The notes below the pieces were generated by a model. That model had not been told where the DNA came from. It saw only the letters and a list, made by a program, of their open reading frames with translations, and did not search any database. A stretch of 64,000 bases of DNA. Source: Pseudomonas fluorescens (GTDB lineage Bacteria; Pseudomonadota; Gammaproteobacteria; Pseudomonadales; Pseudomonadaceae). Numbering within the stretch: position 1 is the first letter of the stretch; each line of letters begins with the position of its first letter. Positions 1 through 12,203 of this stretch are shown piece by piece. The DNA is taken from the NCBI RefSeq assembly GCF_900215245.1, contig NZ_LT907842.1:868001-932000 (forward strand), in the 5' to 3' direction. A program made the translations under genes and the position numbers.

Positions 1-1
1 C

Positions 2-1819
2 AAGGCCGACGCCCTGCTCAATGAGCTGACCAGCTATTCGCCGTTGCGCGCGGCGGCGCTGTACGACGGCGAGGGCACCCGCCTGGCGCAGATGCAACAC
101 GGCAATCGCCTGCATCTGCCAGACAACTACCGGCAGATCGAGGCGTGGCGCCTGACCGAATTTCGCAGCAACCAGGTCATCACCCTGCCCCGCGCCGGCC
201 AGCCCTCCGGGCATTTACTGCTGGTGGCCAGCAGTGAGCTGCCGGTGGCCTTCTATACCGGCACGCTGACCGCCAGCTTGGGCATTCTGATTTTCAGTGT
301 GCTGCTCTGGCTGGTCATCGCTCGGCAGATCAAACGCCTGATCACGCGCCCAATCCATGAACTGGAAGAACTCTCGCGCCAGGTGACCCGCGAGGAGAAC
401 TACGCCCTGCGCGCCGGACGCGGCAACCATGATGAAATCGGCAGCCTGGCCGAAGCGTTCAATACCATGTTGTCGCGTATCGAGGCTCGCGAGCAGCAGC
501 TCAAACGCGCGCGCGATGACTCACAGGCTGCGTACGATCAGGCCCAAGGCCTGGCTGAGGAGACGCGTCACACCAACCGCAAGCTGGAACTCGAAGTGCA
601 GGTTCGCAGCAAGATCGAGAAAAAACTCACCGGGTTCCAGAACTACCTCAACAGCATCATCGACTCGATGCCCTCGGCATTGATCGCGCTGGACGAACAG
701 CTGTATGTCACCCAGTGGAACCAGGAAGCGACGGCCCTTTCCGGCACGCGCCTGGATGAAGCGTTGAATCAGCCGATCTTCCTCGCCTTCCAGCCGCTCA
801 AGCCGTACCTGCCGCAAATCAAGGCGACGGTCGAGCAACACACGGTGGAACGCATTGAGCGCGTCACGTGGATCAAGGATGACGAGCCCAAGCATTACGC
901 CCTGACCTTCTATCCATTGATGGGCGGCGCCGGGCGCGGCGTGGTCATTCGTATCGACGACATCACCCAGCGCTTGTCCCTGGAAGAAATGATGGTGCAG
1001 TCGGAAAAAATGCTCTCCGTCGGCGGCCTTGCCGCAGGCATGGCCCATGAGATCAACAACCCGCTGGGGGCTATCCTGCACAACGTGCAGAATATCCGCC
1101 GCCGCCTGTCTCCCGACCTGCCCAAAAACCTGGAGTACGCCGAACAGGCGGGCATCGAACTGGACACGGTCAACCAATACCTGCAAAGCCGCGAAGTACC
1201 GCAACTGCTCGACGGCATTCAGCAGGCAGGCGCCCGAGCGGCGAAAATCGTTACCCACATGCTCAGTTTCAGCCGCCGCAGTAATCGCCAGATGGCACCT
1301 TGCGATTTGCCGGCACTGATCGATCAGGCCGTGGAAATTGCCGGTAATGACTTCGACCTGACAATCGGCTTTGACTTCAAAGGCCAGGCGATCATTCGCC
1401 AGTTCGACCCGCAACTGGGCCCGGTTCCCGGCACTGCCAACGAACTCGAACAGGTGCTGCTCAACCTGCTCAAAAACGCCGCCCAGGCCATTCACCTGCG
1501 CGAAGACGACCGTGAGCCTGGGCGAATTATCCTGCGTACCCGCCTCAATCCGCCGTGGGCGGAGATCCAAGTGGAAGACAACGGCATCGGCATGAGCGAA
1601 AACGTGCGCAAACGCACGTTCGAGCCGTTTTTCACCACCAAGGAAATTGGCCAAGGCACCGGGCTTGGGCTGTCGGTGTCGTACTTCATCATTACCAACA
1701 ACCATAAGGGGCAGATGGAGGTGCACTCCACCCTCGGCCAGGGCACCTGCTTCACACTGCGCCTGCCTTTGGCCGGCAGCCAAATGCCACCCAATGAACT
1801 GACTCAACTGGAGCAATGA
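2..1819 (+). CDS. Sensor histidine kinase with HAMP and PAS domains (5' end outside window)
   Basis: The frame is open from base 2, so the gene begins upstream and the N-terminus is missing. A membrane segment lies at about 253-324, followed by a HAMP linker, a coiled linker and a PAS-like domain at about 660-970. The HisKA phosphoacceptor motif AGMAHEINNPLGA has its His codon at 1046-1048. The C-terminus is an HATPase domain with VEDNGIGM and GTGLGLSVSYFI boxes. The His box type (HEINNPL) is that of DctB/NtrB-like kinases. Its stop overlaps the start of the next gene (ATGA). No response regulator is visible downstream, so its partner is either upstream or elsewhere. The family call is secure; the signal is unknown. 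Confidence 0.93.
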   Translation, partial: KADALLNELTSYSPLRAAALYDGEGTRLAQMQHGNRLHLPDNYRQIEAWRLTEFRSNQVITLPRAGQPSGHLLLVASSELPVAFYTGTLTASLGILIFSVLLWLVIARQIKRLITRPIHELEELSRQVTREENYALRAGRGNHDEIGSLAEAFNTMLSRIEAREQQLKRARDDSQAAYDQAQGLAEETRHTNRKLELEVQVRSKIEKKLTGFQNYLNSIIDSMPSALIALDEQLYVTQWNQEATALSGTRLDEALNQPIFLAFQPLKPYLPQIKATVEQHTVERIERVTWIKDDEPKHYALTFYPLMGGAGRGVVIRIDDITQRLSLEEMMVQSEKMLSVGGLAAGMAHEINNPLGAILHNVQNIRRRLSPDLPKNLEYAEQAGIELDTVNQYLQSREVPQLLDGIQQAGARAAKIVTHMLSFSRRSNRQMAPCDLPALIDQAVEIAGNDFDLTIGFDFKGQAIIRQFDPQLGPVPGTANELEQVLLNLLKNAAQAIHLREDDREPGRIILRTRLNPPWAEIQVEDNGIGMSENVRKRTFEPFFTTKEIGQGTGLGLSVSYFIITNNHKGQMEVHSTLGQGTCFTLRLPLAGSQMPPNELTQLEQ

Positions 1820-2400
1820 CCATGGGCTTTCGCCTGTCGAAGATCTACACCCGCACCGGCGACAACGGCGAGACGGGCCTCGGCGACGGCCGCCGCGTCC
1901 CCAAGGACCACCCTCGGGTGGAAGCGATTGGCGAGGTCGACACGCTGAACAGTCAGTTGGGTTTGCTGCTGGCCAACCTTGAAGAACAGAGCGGCAAGCA
2001 TCCGGCACTGATGGATGTGATTGAAGTGCTCACACCCTGCCAGCATCGTTTGTTCGACCTCGGCGGTGAACTGGCAATGCCGGTGTACAAGGCGTTGAAT
2101 GCGGCCGAAGTCGATCGGTTGGAAGCCGCGATTGATCGCTGGAACGAGGAAGTCGGGTCGTTGGAAAACTTCATCCTGCCCGGTGGCTCAGCGCTGATTG
2201 CCCAGGCCCACGTGTGCCGCAGCGTAGCGCGCAGTGCGGAACGGCGGTGTCAGCATTTGAATGCGGTTGAGCCGTTGGAAGGCCTGGGGTTGGCGTATAT
2301 CAATCGGCTGTCGGATTTGTTGTTTGTGGCGGCCAGGGTGATTGCCAAGCGCCAGGGTGTTGCTGAAATTCTTTGGCAGGCGGCGGCTAAGCCACACTGA
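1816..2400 (+). CDS. Cob(I)yrinic acid a,c-diamide adenosyltransferase, PduO type
   Basis: The 194-residue protein transfers the adenosyl group of ATP to cob(I)alamin to make coenzyme B12. The N-terminal ATP-binding motif YTRTGDNGETGLGDGRR and the C-terminal RSVARSAERR and YINRLSDLLFVAARV helices are typical of the PduO/MMAB family, and the length is normal. The first ATG (1816) overlaps the stop of the upstream kinase; a second ATG at 1822 would remove only two residues. A REP-type palindrome follows immediately. The coupling to a sensor kinase is odd functionally and may only reflect compact packing. Confidence 0.93.
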   Translation: MTMGFRLSKIYTRTGDNGETGLGDGRRVPKDHPRVEAIGEVDTLNSQLGLLLANLEEQSGKHPALMDVIEVLTPCQHRLFDLGGELAMPVYKALNAAEVDRLEAAIDRWNEEVGSLENFILPGGSALIAQAHVCRSVARSAERRCQHLNAVEPLEGLGLAYINRLSDLLFVAARVIAKRQGVAEILWQAAAKPH

Positions 2401-2423
2401 TGTTTGTTTGGTGACTGATCTGG

Positions 2424-2513
2424 CCTCTTCGCGAGCACGCCCGCTCCCACATTTGACTGCATTCCAACGTGGGAACTCGGTCAAGTGTGGGAGCGGGCTT
2501 GCTCGCGAAGGGG
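2424..2513. repeat. REP-type inverted pair (REPIN-like)
   Basis: Two inverted copies of the fluorescent-pseudomonad REP core (TCGCGAGCAAGCCCGCTCCCACA and its reverse complement) flank a spacer of about 40 nt. The left copy carries one change (GAGCACGCC). It lies between the converging adenosyltransferase and Nudix genes, the usual location for these elements. Confidence 0.85.
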
Positions 2514-2528
2514 CCATTCAGAACAACA

Positions 2529-3473
2529 TTAAACCTCAGGCCAGAACGCCCGAATGCCCGCCACACCCTGAGCGCCAGCGTCCCAAGCCTGCTCCCGCTC
2601 GGCAGGCCCAACCCCGCCCAACAGAAACACCGGCTTGCTGAACCCACGGATCAACTGTGCAGCCAGCTCCCAACCCAACGGCTGGGCATCAGGGTGAGTC
2701 TGGGTCGGTTGCACCGGCGACAGCGTAACGAAATCCACATCCATCATTTGCGCCAGCGCCAGTTCTTCAGCGTTATGGCACGAGGCCGCCAACCAGCGAT
2801 CCTTCGGCAACGGTCGGCCCTTGCTCGCGTATTTATGCAGCTGCGCCGAGGTCATGTGCCAACCCGCCGCCGGAAAATCCCCCAGCCATTCAAACGGCCC
2901 TTTGAGCATCAATTGCGCCTTGCCGGCACACAGGCCAACAGCATCCACCGCCAGGTCACGGTATTTCGGGTCGTAACCGTTGGGCGCACGCAGCTGAATG
3001 AGCTTGATGCCACCGGCAATGGCTTTCTGAATACCGCGCAGCAGCGTTGGGGTTTCCAGCTCACCCGGAGTAATCAGGTACTCGGCCGGTAACCGCGCCG
3101 CTGCGACGATTGGAGCATTGGCCGCAGGGAACTCATAGTTGGGCAAATCCCGCGGGGCGACCCATTCCAACGGCTGCCCTTCGGCACCATGGGGCTCGCC
3201 GGTAAAGGCCGAGACTTCCCAGACATCCAGCAACACCTGCTTGTCGGCGTAGTCATGCTGCACCTTGATCAACGGTCGCGCCGTGGTGACCTGAATGCCC
3301 AGCTCTTCCTTCAACTCGCGGGACAGCGCGGTGGCGACCGATTCTTCAGCCTCCACCTTGCCGCCGGGAAACTCCCACAGGCCGCCCTGGTGCTGAGTAT
3401 CCGCGCGGCGCGCCAGCAGGATTCTGCCGTCGACACCGCGGATCACCGCTGCTGCTACATGCACTCGTTTCAC
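2529..3473 (-). CDS. Nudix hydrolase fused to a thiamine-phosphate-synthase-like domain
   Basis: The 314-residue fusion has an N-terminal MutT-type Nudix domain: Nudix box at residues 38-60, beginning GGKVEAEESV and ending RELKEELGI. The C-terminal part, about residues 145-310, resembles ThiE/TenI barrels, with a glycine-rich phosphate-binding end (LLGGVGPAE). Such fusions are common in Pseudomonas downstream of secA and argJ. The Nudix half probably sanitises oxidised nucleotides such as 8-oxo-dGTP. The role of the ThiE-like half is uncertain, and thiamine synthesis is not implied by the neighbours. It starts 20 nt after argJ and is likely co-transcribed with it. Confidence 0.9.
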   Translation of the reverse strand: MKRVHVAAAVIRGVDGRILLARRADTQHQGGLWEFPGGKVEAEESVATALSRELKEELGIQVTTARPLIKVQHDYADKQVLLDVWEVSAFTGEPHGAEGQPLEWVAPRDLPNYEFPAANAPIVAAARLPAEYLITPGELETPTLLRGIQKAIAGGIKLIQLRAPNGYDPKYRDLAVDAVGLCAGKAQLMLKGPFEWLGDFPAAGWHMTSAQLHKYASKGRPLPKDRWLAASCHNAEELALAQMMDVDFVTLSPVQPTQTHPDAQPLGWELAAQLIRGFSKPVFLLGGVGPAEREQAWDAGAQGVAGIRAFWPEV

Positions 3474-3493
3474 CGCGCTTATCCTCTTGGCTA

Positions 3494-4711
3494 TCAGGTG
3501 CGGTATTCCGCATTGATCTTCACGTACTCGTGGGACAGGTCAGTGGTCCAGATGGTTTCGCTGCACTCACCGCGACCCAGCTCGATACGGATGGTGATTT
3601 CTTCCTGCTGCATCACGGCCGAGCCTTGGGCTTCGGTGTAGGTTTCGGCGCGCGCGCCACGGCTGGCAATGCACACGTCGCCGAGGAACACGTCGATCTT
3701 GCTCACGTCCAGGTCAGGCACGCCGGCACGCCCAACGGCGGCGAGGATGCGGCCCCAGTTCGGGTCGGAGGCGAACAAGGCGGTCTTGATCAGCGGCGAA
3801 TGCGCCACGGTATAGCCGACGTCCAGGCATTCCTGATGATTGCCGCCGCCGTTGACTTCAACGGTGACGAACTTGGTCGCGCCTTCACCGTCGCGCACGA
3901 TGGCCTGGGCCACGTCCATGCACACTTCGAACACGGCCTGTTTCAGCGCCGCGAACAGCGGGCCCTCGGTGGAGGTGATTTCCGGCAGGCTGGCCTGGCC
4001 GGTCGCGATCAGCATGCAGCAGTCGTTGGTCGAGGTGTCGCCATCGATGGTAATGCGGTTGAACGACTTGTTGGCGCCGTCCAGCATCAGGCGCTGCAGC
4101 ACGTCGCGAGAGACTTTGGCGTCGGTGGCAATGTAGCCGAGCATGGTGGCCATGTTCGGACGGATCATGCCCGCGCCCTTGCTGATGCCGGTCACGGTGA
4201 TGGTCACACCGTCGTGCACGAACTGACGGCTCGCGCCCTTGGGCAGCGTGTCGGTGGTCATGATACCGGTGGCCGCAGCCGCCCAGTTATCCACAGACAG
4301 GTCGTCCAGCGCCGCTTGCAATGCACCTTCGATCTTTTCCACAGGCAACGGCTCGCCGATCACGCCGGTGGAGTATGGCAGCACTTGGCTGGCGTCCACG
4401 CCGGTCAGTTGGGCCAGCTTGGCGCAAGTGCGGGCTGCGGCGACCAGACCAGGCTCGCCGGTGCCGGCGTTGGCATTGCCGGTGTTGGTCAGCAGGTAAC
4501 GGATCGGGCCGGCAACGCGTTGCTTGGCCAGGATAACCGGTGCGGCGCAGAAGGCATTGAGGGTGAACACACCCGCGACCGTCGAGCCTTCGGCACAGCG
4601 CATCACCACCACATCCTTGCGCCCCGGGCGTTTGATGCCGGCCGAAGCGATACCGAGTTCAAAACCGGCAACCGGGTGCAATGTGGGCAAAGGACCAAGA
4701 CCAACAGCCAT
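3494..4711 (-). CDS. argJ: Bifunctional ornithine acetyltransferase / N-acetylglutamate synthase
   Basis: ArgJ recycles the acetyl group from N-acetylornithine to glutamate in cyclic arginine biosynthesis. The 405-residue protein carries the autoprocessing motif [10 protein letters not shown], where cleavage before Thr189 generates the alpha and beta chains and frees the nucleophilic Thr. Length and motif are standard. It lies downstream of secA on the same strand, separated by a strong hairpin terminator, so it probably has its own promoter in the 122-nt gap. The Nudix fusion gene follows. Confidence 0.97.
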   Translation of the reverse strand: MAVGLGPLPTLHPVAGFELGIASAGIKRPGRKDVVVMRCAEGSTVAGVFTLNAFCAAPVILAKQRVAGPIRYLLTNTGNANAGTGEPGLVAAARTCAKLAQLTGVDASQVLPYSTGVIGEPLPVEKIEGALQAALDDLSVDNWAAAATGIMTTDTLPKGASRQFVHDGVTITVTGISKGAGMIRPNMATMLGYIATDAKVSRDVLQRLMLDGANKSFNRITIDGDTSTNDCCMLIATGQASLPEITSTEGPLFAALKQAVFEVCMDVAQAIVRDGEGATKFVTVEVNGGGNHQECLDVGYTVAHSPLIKTALFASDPNWGRILAAVGRAGVPDLDVSKIDVFLGDVCIASRGARAETYTEAQGSAVMQQEEITIRIELGRGECSETIWTTDLSHEYVKINAEYRT

Positions 4712-4772
4712 GAATGCGCTCCTTAAAAATAGGTGATGTCTGTGCCGTCGCTATCGACGGTGAATTAATGGC

Positions 4773-4805
4773 AAAACGCCGCGACGGCAAAAGCCGGTCG
4801 CGGCG
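4773..4805 (-). terminator. Rho-independent terminator of secA
   Basis: A perfect 9-bp stem, CGCCGCGAC (4777-4785) pairing with GTCGCGGCG (4797-4805), is followed on the minus strand by TTTTGCC. It sits 29 nt beyond the secA stop codon. Confidence 0.8.
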
Positions 4806-4833
4806 CGGGGTGTTGCAGCGTCAGGCAAAAATC

Positions 4834-7569
<2,736 letters not shown>

Positions 7570-7874
7570 ATCGGCAGGTTCTTCCACACATAGGGATGGA
7601 GGGCGCACCGTCAGTGGCCCGAGCAGCCCTCACGGCCGCATGCGAACGCGCATTCTACCCGGAATCGTGGGTGAGGAAAGTGGCGTTGTTCCCCGATGCT
7701 GGCATGGGGCGGTGAGAGGGCCTGTTTAAAATAAGGGCTTTTGCGGGAACTTCAACCCATGGAGCGCAGAAGTTACCTATTGATTTCACGAGCATTACCC
7801 TGCTATCGCATTGCCTGGGGCCGCTCAGGCGCTTTCTGCTAAGATGGCGGCTCTGTTACTTAAGGTGTCTAAAC
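7570..7874. other. Divergent secA-dciA intergenic region
   Basis: This 305-nt gap must hold the promoters of secA (minus) and dciA (plus). A TAAGAT hexamer at 7840-7845 could be a -10 for dciA, and AAGGTG at 7861-7866 is a plausible ribosome binding site for it. I see no open frame, repeat or clear regulator site here. Confidence 0.5.
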
Positions 7875-8330
7875 ATGGCATTTCGCCCTCTTACAGCCCG
7901 CGCGCCCAGCGTGTTGCTTCGCGAAGCCAAGCCGTTAAAAGCCATCTTTGGCCACGCACAACGCTTGGGCCATTTGCAACGCCTGGTCGAAAGCCAGCTG
8001 CAACCTGCTGCCCGTGAGCATTGCCATGTGGCGTCCTGGCGCGAGGGTAATTTGCTGTTAATTGTCACCGACGGCCATTGGGCAACCCGTTTGCGCTATC
8101 AGCAAAAACGCCTGCAGCGACAATTGATGGCATTTGATGAGTTTGCCAGCTTGACCCGTATCCAGTTCAAGGTGCAGCCGCCCACCGTGCAGCAAGGCGC
8201 GGCGGGGCACACGATGGACCTCTCGGAGAACGCCGCCGAAACCATTCAGGCAACGGCTGACGGCATCAGTGACCCGGGCTTGCGCGCGGCGCTCGAGCGG
8301 TTGGCCGCCCACGGCAAACCCAAATCCTGA
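7875..8330 (+). CDS. dciA: DciA-family (DUF721) protein, predicted replicative helicase loader/operator
   Basis: This 151-residue basic protein matches the DUF721/DciA family. The recognisable stretch is the conserved block from about residue 15 to 100, including the W-R-x-G-N-L-L-L and WATRLRYQQKRL motifs. DciA replaces DnaC as the partner of DnaB helicase in most bacteria, including Pseudomonas, and is typically encoded near secA. It is followed after 4 nt by the convergent HerA-like gene. The C-terminal third after residue 105 is low in conserved features and probably disordered. Confidence 0.85.
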   Translation: MAFRPLTARAPSVLLREAKPLKAIFGHAQRLGHLQRLVESQLQPAAREHCHVASWREGNLLLIVTDGHWATRLRYQQKRLQRQLMAFDEFASLTRIQFKVQPPTVQQGAAGHTMDLSENAAETIQATADGISDPGLRAALERLAAHGKPKS

Positions 8331-8334
8331 AGCG

Positions 8335-9813
8335 TTATTTGCGCTTGCTGCCGCCCAATAACGACCCCAACAAGCCCCGCACCAGCTGCCGCCCCATCTG
8401 ATTGGCGGCCTGCTGCATCGCCGACTTGAGTGCCTTGCCAGCCGTGGTGCCCAGAAAGGCACCCGCTTTGTCGGTAAAGCTCGGCTCTTCGGCGGCGGGC
8501 TTCGCCTCTTCGCTGACCCCAAGTTCCTTGCGCGCCATCAGCACTTCATAGGCCGACTCCCGGTCAATCGGCTTGTCATACCGCCCCTGCAATGGCGAAC
8601 TGGCGATCAAGGCCGCACGTTCGGCCTCGCTCAGCGGCCCGATGCGCGACTGTGGCGGTGCGACCAGCACGCGCTGGACGACTTCTGGTGTGCCCTTTTC
8701 CTGCAAAGTGCCCACCAATGCCTCACCGGTGCCCAACTCAGTCAATACCGACAAGGCATCGAACGCCGGGTTAGGCCGGAAACCGTCCGCCACGGCGCGC
8801 AAGGATTTCTGCTCTTTAGTGGTGAACGCACGCAGACCGTGCTGAATACGCAAGCCCAATTGCGCCAATACCGTGTCAGGCAAATCACCGGGAGACTGAG
8901 TGACGAAGTACACACCGACACCTTTGGACCGGATCAAACGGACCACTTGCTCCAGTCGGTCCTGCAAAGCCTTGGGTGTATCGGCGAACAACAAATGCGC
9001 TTCGTCGAAAAACAACGCCAGCAGCGGCTTATCGGCGTCACCGCGTTCTGGCAACTGTTCGAACAGCTCGGCCAGCAGCCACAGCAGGAAGGTCGCGTAG
9101 ACCTTAGGCGCTTCATGCACCAAGCGGCTGGCGTCGAGCAGGTGGATGCGCCCACGGCCATCACTGGCCGGCTGCAAAATATCCTCAAGTTGCAGGGCCG
9201 GCTCACCAAACAAGGCTTCGGCACCTTGCTGTTCGAGCACGGCCAGGCGCCGCAGCAGTGCCTGGCTGGAGCCAGTAGTCATCAGCGCTGCATCGTCGCC
9301 CAGCAATTGCGGGTGATAACGCAGGTGGTTGAGCAATGCCTTGAGGTCCTTGAGGTCGAGCAGCAACAACCCTTCGCGGTCAGCCACCTTGAACGTGGCA
9401 TAGAGTGCCGACTGCTGGCTGTCGGTGAGCTCCAGCAGGCTGCCGAGCAATAAAGGCCCCATTTCGCTGATGGTGGTGCGAAGCGGATGACCGGACTGCC
9501 CGTGGATATCCCACAGCGTCACCGGATAAGCCTTGGCCGTGTAGTTAAGGAAGGGCATACCCGCGATGCGCTCGGCGACTTTACCTTGCGGGTTGGCCGC
9601 CGCCCCCAGACCACACAGGTCGCCCTTGATATCCGCGGCGAACACCGCCACACCCGCCTCACTGAAGGCCTCCGCCAGGCGCTGCAACGTGACGGTCTTG
9701 CCCGTGCCGGTGGCGCCGGCAATCAACCCGTGACGGTTGGCCAGACGCATGGCCTGGGCGATGGGTTGGCCATCAAGGCCAGCGCCGATAAGGAGTTGCG
9801 AGGAATCAGGCAT
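8335..9813 (-). CDS. HerA-like (DUF853) P-loop ATPase
   Basis: The 492-residue protein has Walker A GATGTGKTVTLQ near residue 34, a Walker B region LLALFFDEAHLLF, and a QSPGDLPDTVLAQLG block followed by arginine-finger-like segments. This is the YjgR/DUF853 branch of the HerA-FtsK superfamily. Substrate and partner are unknown; no nuclease (NurA-like) gene is adjacent, so this is not the archaeal-type HerA-NurA end-resection pair. The C-terminus is basic and glycine-rich (RGLLGSLLGGSKRK). A good ribosome binding site (AAAGGTGACGAA) precedes the ATG. Confidence 0.88.
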   Translation of the reverse strand: MPDSSQLLIGAGLDGQPIAQAMRLANRHGLIAGATGTGKTVTLQRLAEAFSEAGVAVFAADIKGDLCGLGAAANPQGKVAERIAGMPFLNYTAKAYPVTLWDIHGQSGHPLRTTISEMGPLLLGSLLELTDSQQSALYATFKVADREGLLLLDLKDLKALLNHLRYHPQLLGDDAALMTTGSSQALLRRLAVLEQQGAEALFGEPALQLEDILQPASDGRGRIHLLDASRLVHEAPKVYATFLLWLLAELFEQLPERGDADKPLLALFFDEAHLLFADTPKALQDRLEQVVRLIRSKGVGVYFVTQSPGDLPDTVLAQLGLRIQHGLRAFTTKEQKSLRAVADGFRPNPAFDALSVLTELGTGEALVGTLQEKGTPEVVQRVLVAPPQSRIGPLSEAERAALIASSPLQGRYDKPIDRESAYEVLMARKELGVSEEAKPAAEEPSFTDKAGAFLGTTAGKALKSAMQQAANQMGRQLVRGLLGSLLGGSKRK

Positions 9814-10017
9814 TTCGTCACCTTTGGTTAATCTTTAGTGCCGCCAGGTCGATACAGACAGATGTAAGACCCACAAAGTCTAAAAATAGGTCAGATAGCT
9901 CCTACAGGGACTCACAGAGCTATTACCAGCAGTATCACACCTTTTTTGACGCTGTCATTTTGCGTATCCCATGAGGATGCGCTTCGGATATTAAGACCTT
10001 AGCGGACCCTACAAGCC

Positions 10018-11910
10018 ATGAATAAAAACCTGCGCTTCAGCCACAAGATCCTGCTTGCAGCCTCCCTTATCGTCATCGCCGCTTTCGCGCTGTTTACCCT
10101 TTATAACGACTACCTGCAACGCAACGCGATTCGCGACGACCTCAATAGTTACCTGCATGAAATGAGCGATGTCACCGCCAGCAATATTCAAACCTGGCTG
10201 ACCGGTCGTATTGCCCTGGTAGAGAATGCGGCACAAAACATCGCCATCAATCCTGACCCCAGTGTGGTTGCCAGCCTGCTCGAGCAGAAGGCCCTGACCT
10301 CCTCGTTCATGGCAACCTACGTGGGTGACAGCAAAGGCGCCTTCACCATCCGCCCCGACACCAAGATGCCGGATGGCTTCGATCCACGGGTTCGCCCCTG
10401 GTATAAAGGCGCCCAGAGCAGCAACGGCTCGACCCTGACCGAACCGTACATCGACGCCGCTACCGGGCAGTTGATCATTTCTGTTGCCACCCCCAGCACC
10501 ACCAAGACCGGCCAGAGCATCGGCGTGGTCGGCGGCGACCTGAGCCTGCAAACCCTGGTGGATAACATCAGTGCGCTGAACTTCGGTGACATGGGCTATG
10601 CCTTCCTGGTCAGTGCTGACGGCAAAGTGCTGGTGCACCCGGACAAAAACCTGGTGATGAAAACCCTGGCTGACGTGTACCCGAAAAACACACCAAAAAT
10701 CAGCGGTGACTTCAGCCATGTTGAAGCCAACGGCAAGGACAACATCGTCACCTTTACCCCGATCAAGGGCCTGCCGTCGGTGAACTGGTACCTGGGCGTC
10801 TCGGTGGATAAAGACAAAGCCTTCGCCATGCTCAGCAAATTTCGTACCTCAGCCGTCATCGCCACGATCATTGCCGTGGTGATCATCATCGCGCTCCTCG
10901 GCATGCTGATCCGTGTGCTGTTGCAACCCCTGCACGTGATGACCCGTGCCATGCAGGACATCGCCGATGGCGAAGGTGACCTGACACGCCGCCTGAACAT
11001 CCAGAATCACGACGAATTTGGCACGTTGGGTAACGCATTCAACCGTTTCGTGGAACGGATTCATACATCGATTCGTGAAGTGTCCTCGGCCACCGAGCAG
11101 GTCAACGAAGTCGCCCTGCGCGTGGTCAGTGCGTCCAACTCGTCCATGGTCAACTCCGACGAGCAGGCCAACCGTACCAACAGTGTCGCCGCCGCCATCA
11201 ACCAACTGGGCGCCGCTGCACAAGAGATCGCCCGTAATGCTGCGCAGGCTTCCGGCCAGGCCAGCGATGCGCGGCAATTGGCCGAAGACGGTCAGCAAGT
11301 GGTCGATCGCAATATCACGGCGATGACCAAGTTATCCGCGATGATCAGTGCTTCCAGCAGCAATATCGAAGCGCTCAACAGCAAGACCGTGAATATCGGG
11401 CAAATTCTGGAGGTCATCACCAGCATTTCCCAGCAAACCAACCTGCTGGCACTTAACGCCGCGATCGAAGCGGCGCGCGCGGGGGAAGCCGGGCGCGGGT
11501 TTGCGGTGGTGGCTGATGAAGTGCGCAACCTGGCGCACCGCACCCAGGAATCGGCGCAACAAGTGCAAAAGATGATTGAAGAGCTGCAAGTCGGCGCCCG
11601 GGAATCGGTCAGCACCATGAGCGAAAGCCAGCGCCATAGCCTTGAGAGTGTGGACATCGCCAACCTGGCCGGCGAACGCCTCAACAGCGTGACCCAGCGC
11701 ATTGGCGAGATCGACGGCATGAACCAGTCAGTGGCCACCGCTACCGAAGAACAGACCTCGGTGGTGGAGTCGATCAACATGGACATCACCGAGATCAACA
11801 CCCTCAACCAGGAAGGTGTGGAAAACCTGCACTCAACGCTGCGTGCGTGTACCGACCTGGAGCAACAGGCATCCCGCTTGAAGCAGTTGGTGGGCAGCTT
11901 CCGGATCTGA
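10018..11910 (+). CDS. Methyl-accepting chemotaxis protein with dCache domain, PctA/CtaA type
   Basis: This 630-residue chemoreceptor has a TM segment at about 9-31, a periplasmic double Cache domain, a second TM at about 279-300, HAMP, and a cytoplasmic hairpin with the invariant tip block ([20 protein letters not shown] split around EVITS). The distal ligand pocket has [11 protein letters not shown], then YIDAATG and GVVGGDLSL. This R-W-Y...Y-D...D arrangement is the amino-acid-binding signature of dCache receptors such as PctA/B/C and CtaA/B/C, whose length it shares. The predicted ligand is therefore L-amino acids; which ones cannot be read from the sequence. Confidence 0.93.
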   Translation: MNKNLRFSHKILLAASLIVIAAFALFTLYNDYLQRNAIRDDLNSYLHEMSDVTASNIQTWLTGRIALVENAAQNIAINPDPSVVASLLEQKALTSSFMATYVGDSKGAFTIRPDTKMPDGFDPRVRPWYKGAQSSNGSTLTEPYIDAATGQLIISVATPSTTKTGQSIGVVGGDLSLQTLVDNISALNFGDMGYAFLVSADGKVLVHPDKNLVMKTLADVYPKNTPKISGDFSHVEANGKDNIVTFTPIKGLPSVNWYLGVSVDKDKAFAMLSKFRTSAVIATIIAVVIIIALLGMLIRVLLQPLHVMTRAMQDIADGEGDLTRRLNIQNHDEFGTLGNAFNRFVERIHTSIREVSSATEQVNEVALRVVSASNSSMVNSDEQANRTNSVAAAINQLGAAAQEIARNAAQASGQASDARQLAEDGQQVVDRNITAMTKLSAMISASSSNIEALNSKTVNIGQILEVITSISQQTNLLALNAAIEAARAGEAGRGFAVVADEVRNLAHRTQESAQQVQKMIEELQVGARESVSTMSESQRHSLESVDIANLAGERLNSVTQRIGEIDGMNQSVATATEEQTSVVESINMDITEINTLNQEGVENLHSTLRACTDLEQQASRLKQLVGSFRI

Positions 11911-11946
11911 TGCGGACAGCCTGCCGCCTGGCATGGCGGCGGGCCA

Positions 11947-12117
11947 CTATTCGTCCTTGGGCTCGAGTTTGGCCTGTTCGCGCGCCCATAGCTGCGCGGC
12001 ACCGGGAAACTCGGTGCCGTCCTCTGCGTCCAGCTCATCCGGGTCAAACCGGCTCAAACACCCCTCCCCCAGCGTCGCCGGGGCTTTGGAGGTGGCTTTG
12101 TCCAGCGGATCGCTCAT
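11947..12117 (-). CDS. Small acidic hypothetical protein (56 aa)
   Basis: This short frame starts MSDPLDKATSKAP and ends AKLEPKDE, with a GAGG ribosome binding site about 8 nt upstream of the ATG. It has 14 Asp/Glu among 56 residues, one cysteine and no membrane segment. It sits after the purU terminator on the same strand and faces the chemoreceptor stop. I do not recognise the family. Codon usage (mostly GC-ending third positions) and the good ribosome binding site argue that it is a real gene. Confidence 0.65.
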   Translation of the reverse strand: MSDPLDKATSKAPATLGEGCLSRFDPDELDAEDGTEFPGAAQLWAREQAKLEPKDE

Positions 12118-12143
12118 CCATCAATCCTCAATGACAGGCAAAG

Positions 12144-12178
12144 AAAAAGGGCCTGGGACGATTTAACGCCCAGGCCCC
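12144..12178 (-). terminator. Rho-independent terminator of purU
   Basis: A 9-bp stem, GGGCCTGGG (12149-12157) with CCCAGGCCC (12169-12177), is followed on the minus strand by TTTTTCTTT. It lies just beyond the purU stop and upstream of the small acidic gene. Confidence 0.85.
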
Positions 12179-12203
12179 TTATTCTTCAATAAGTACGTCG
12201 CGA

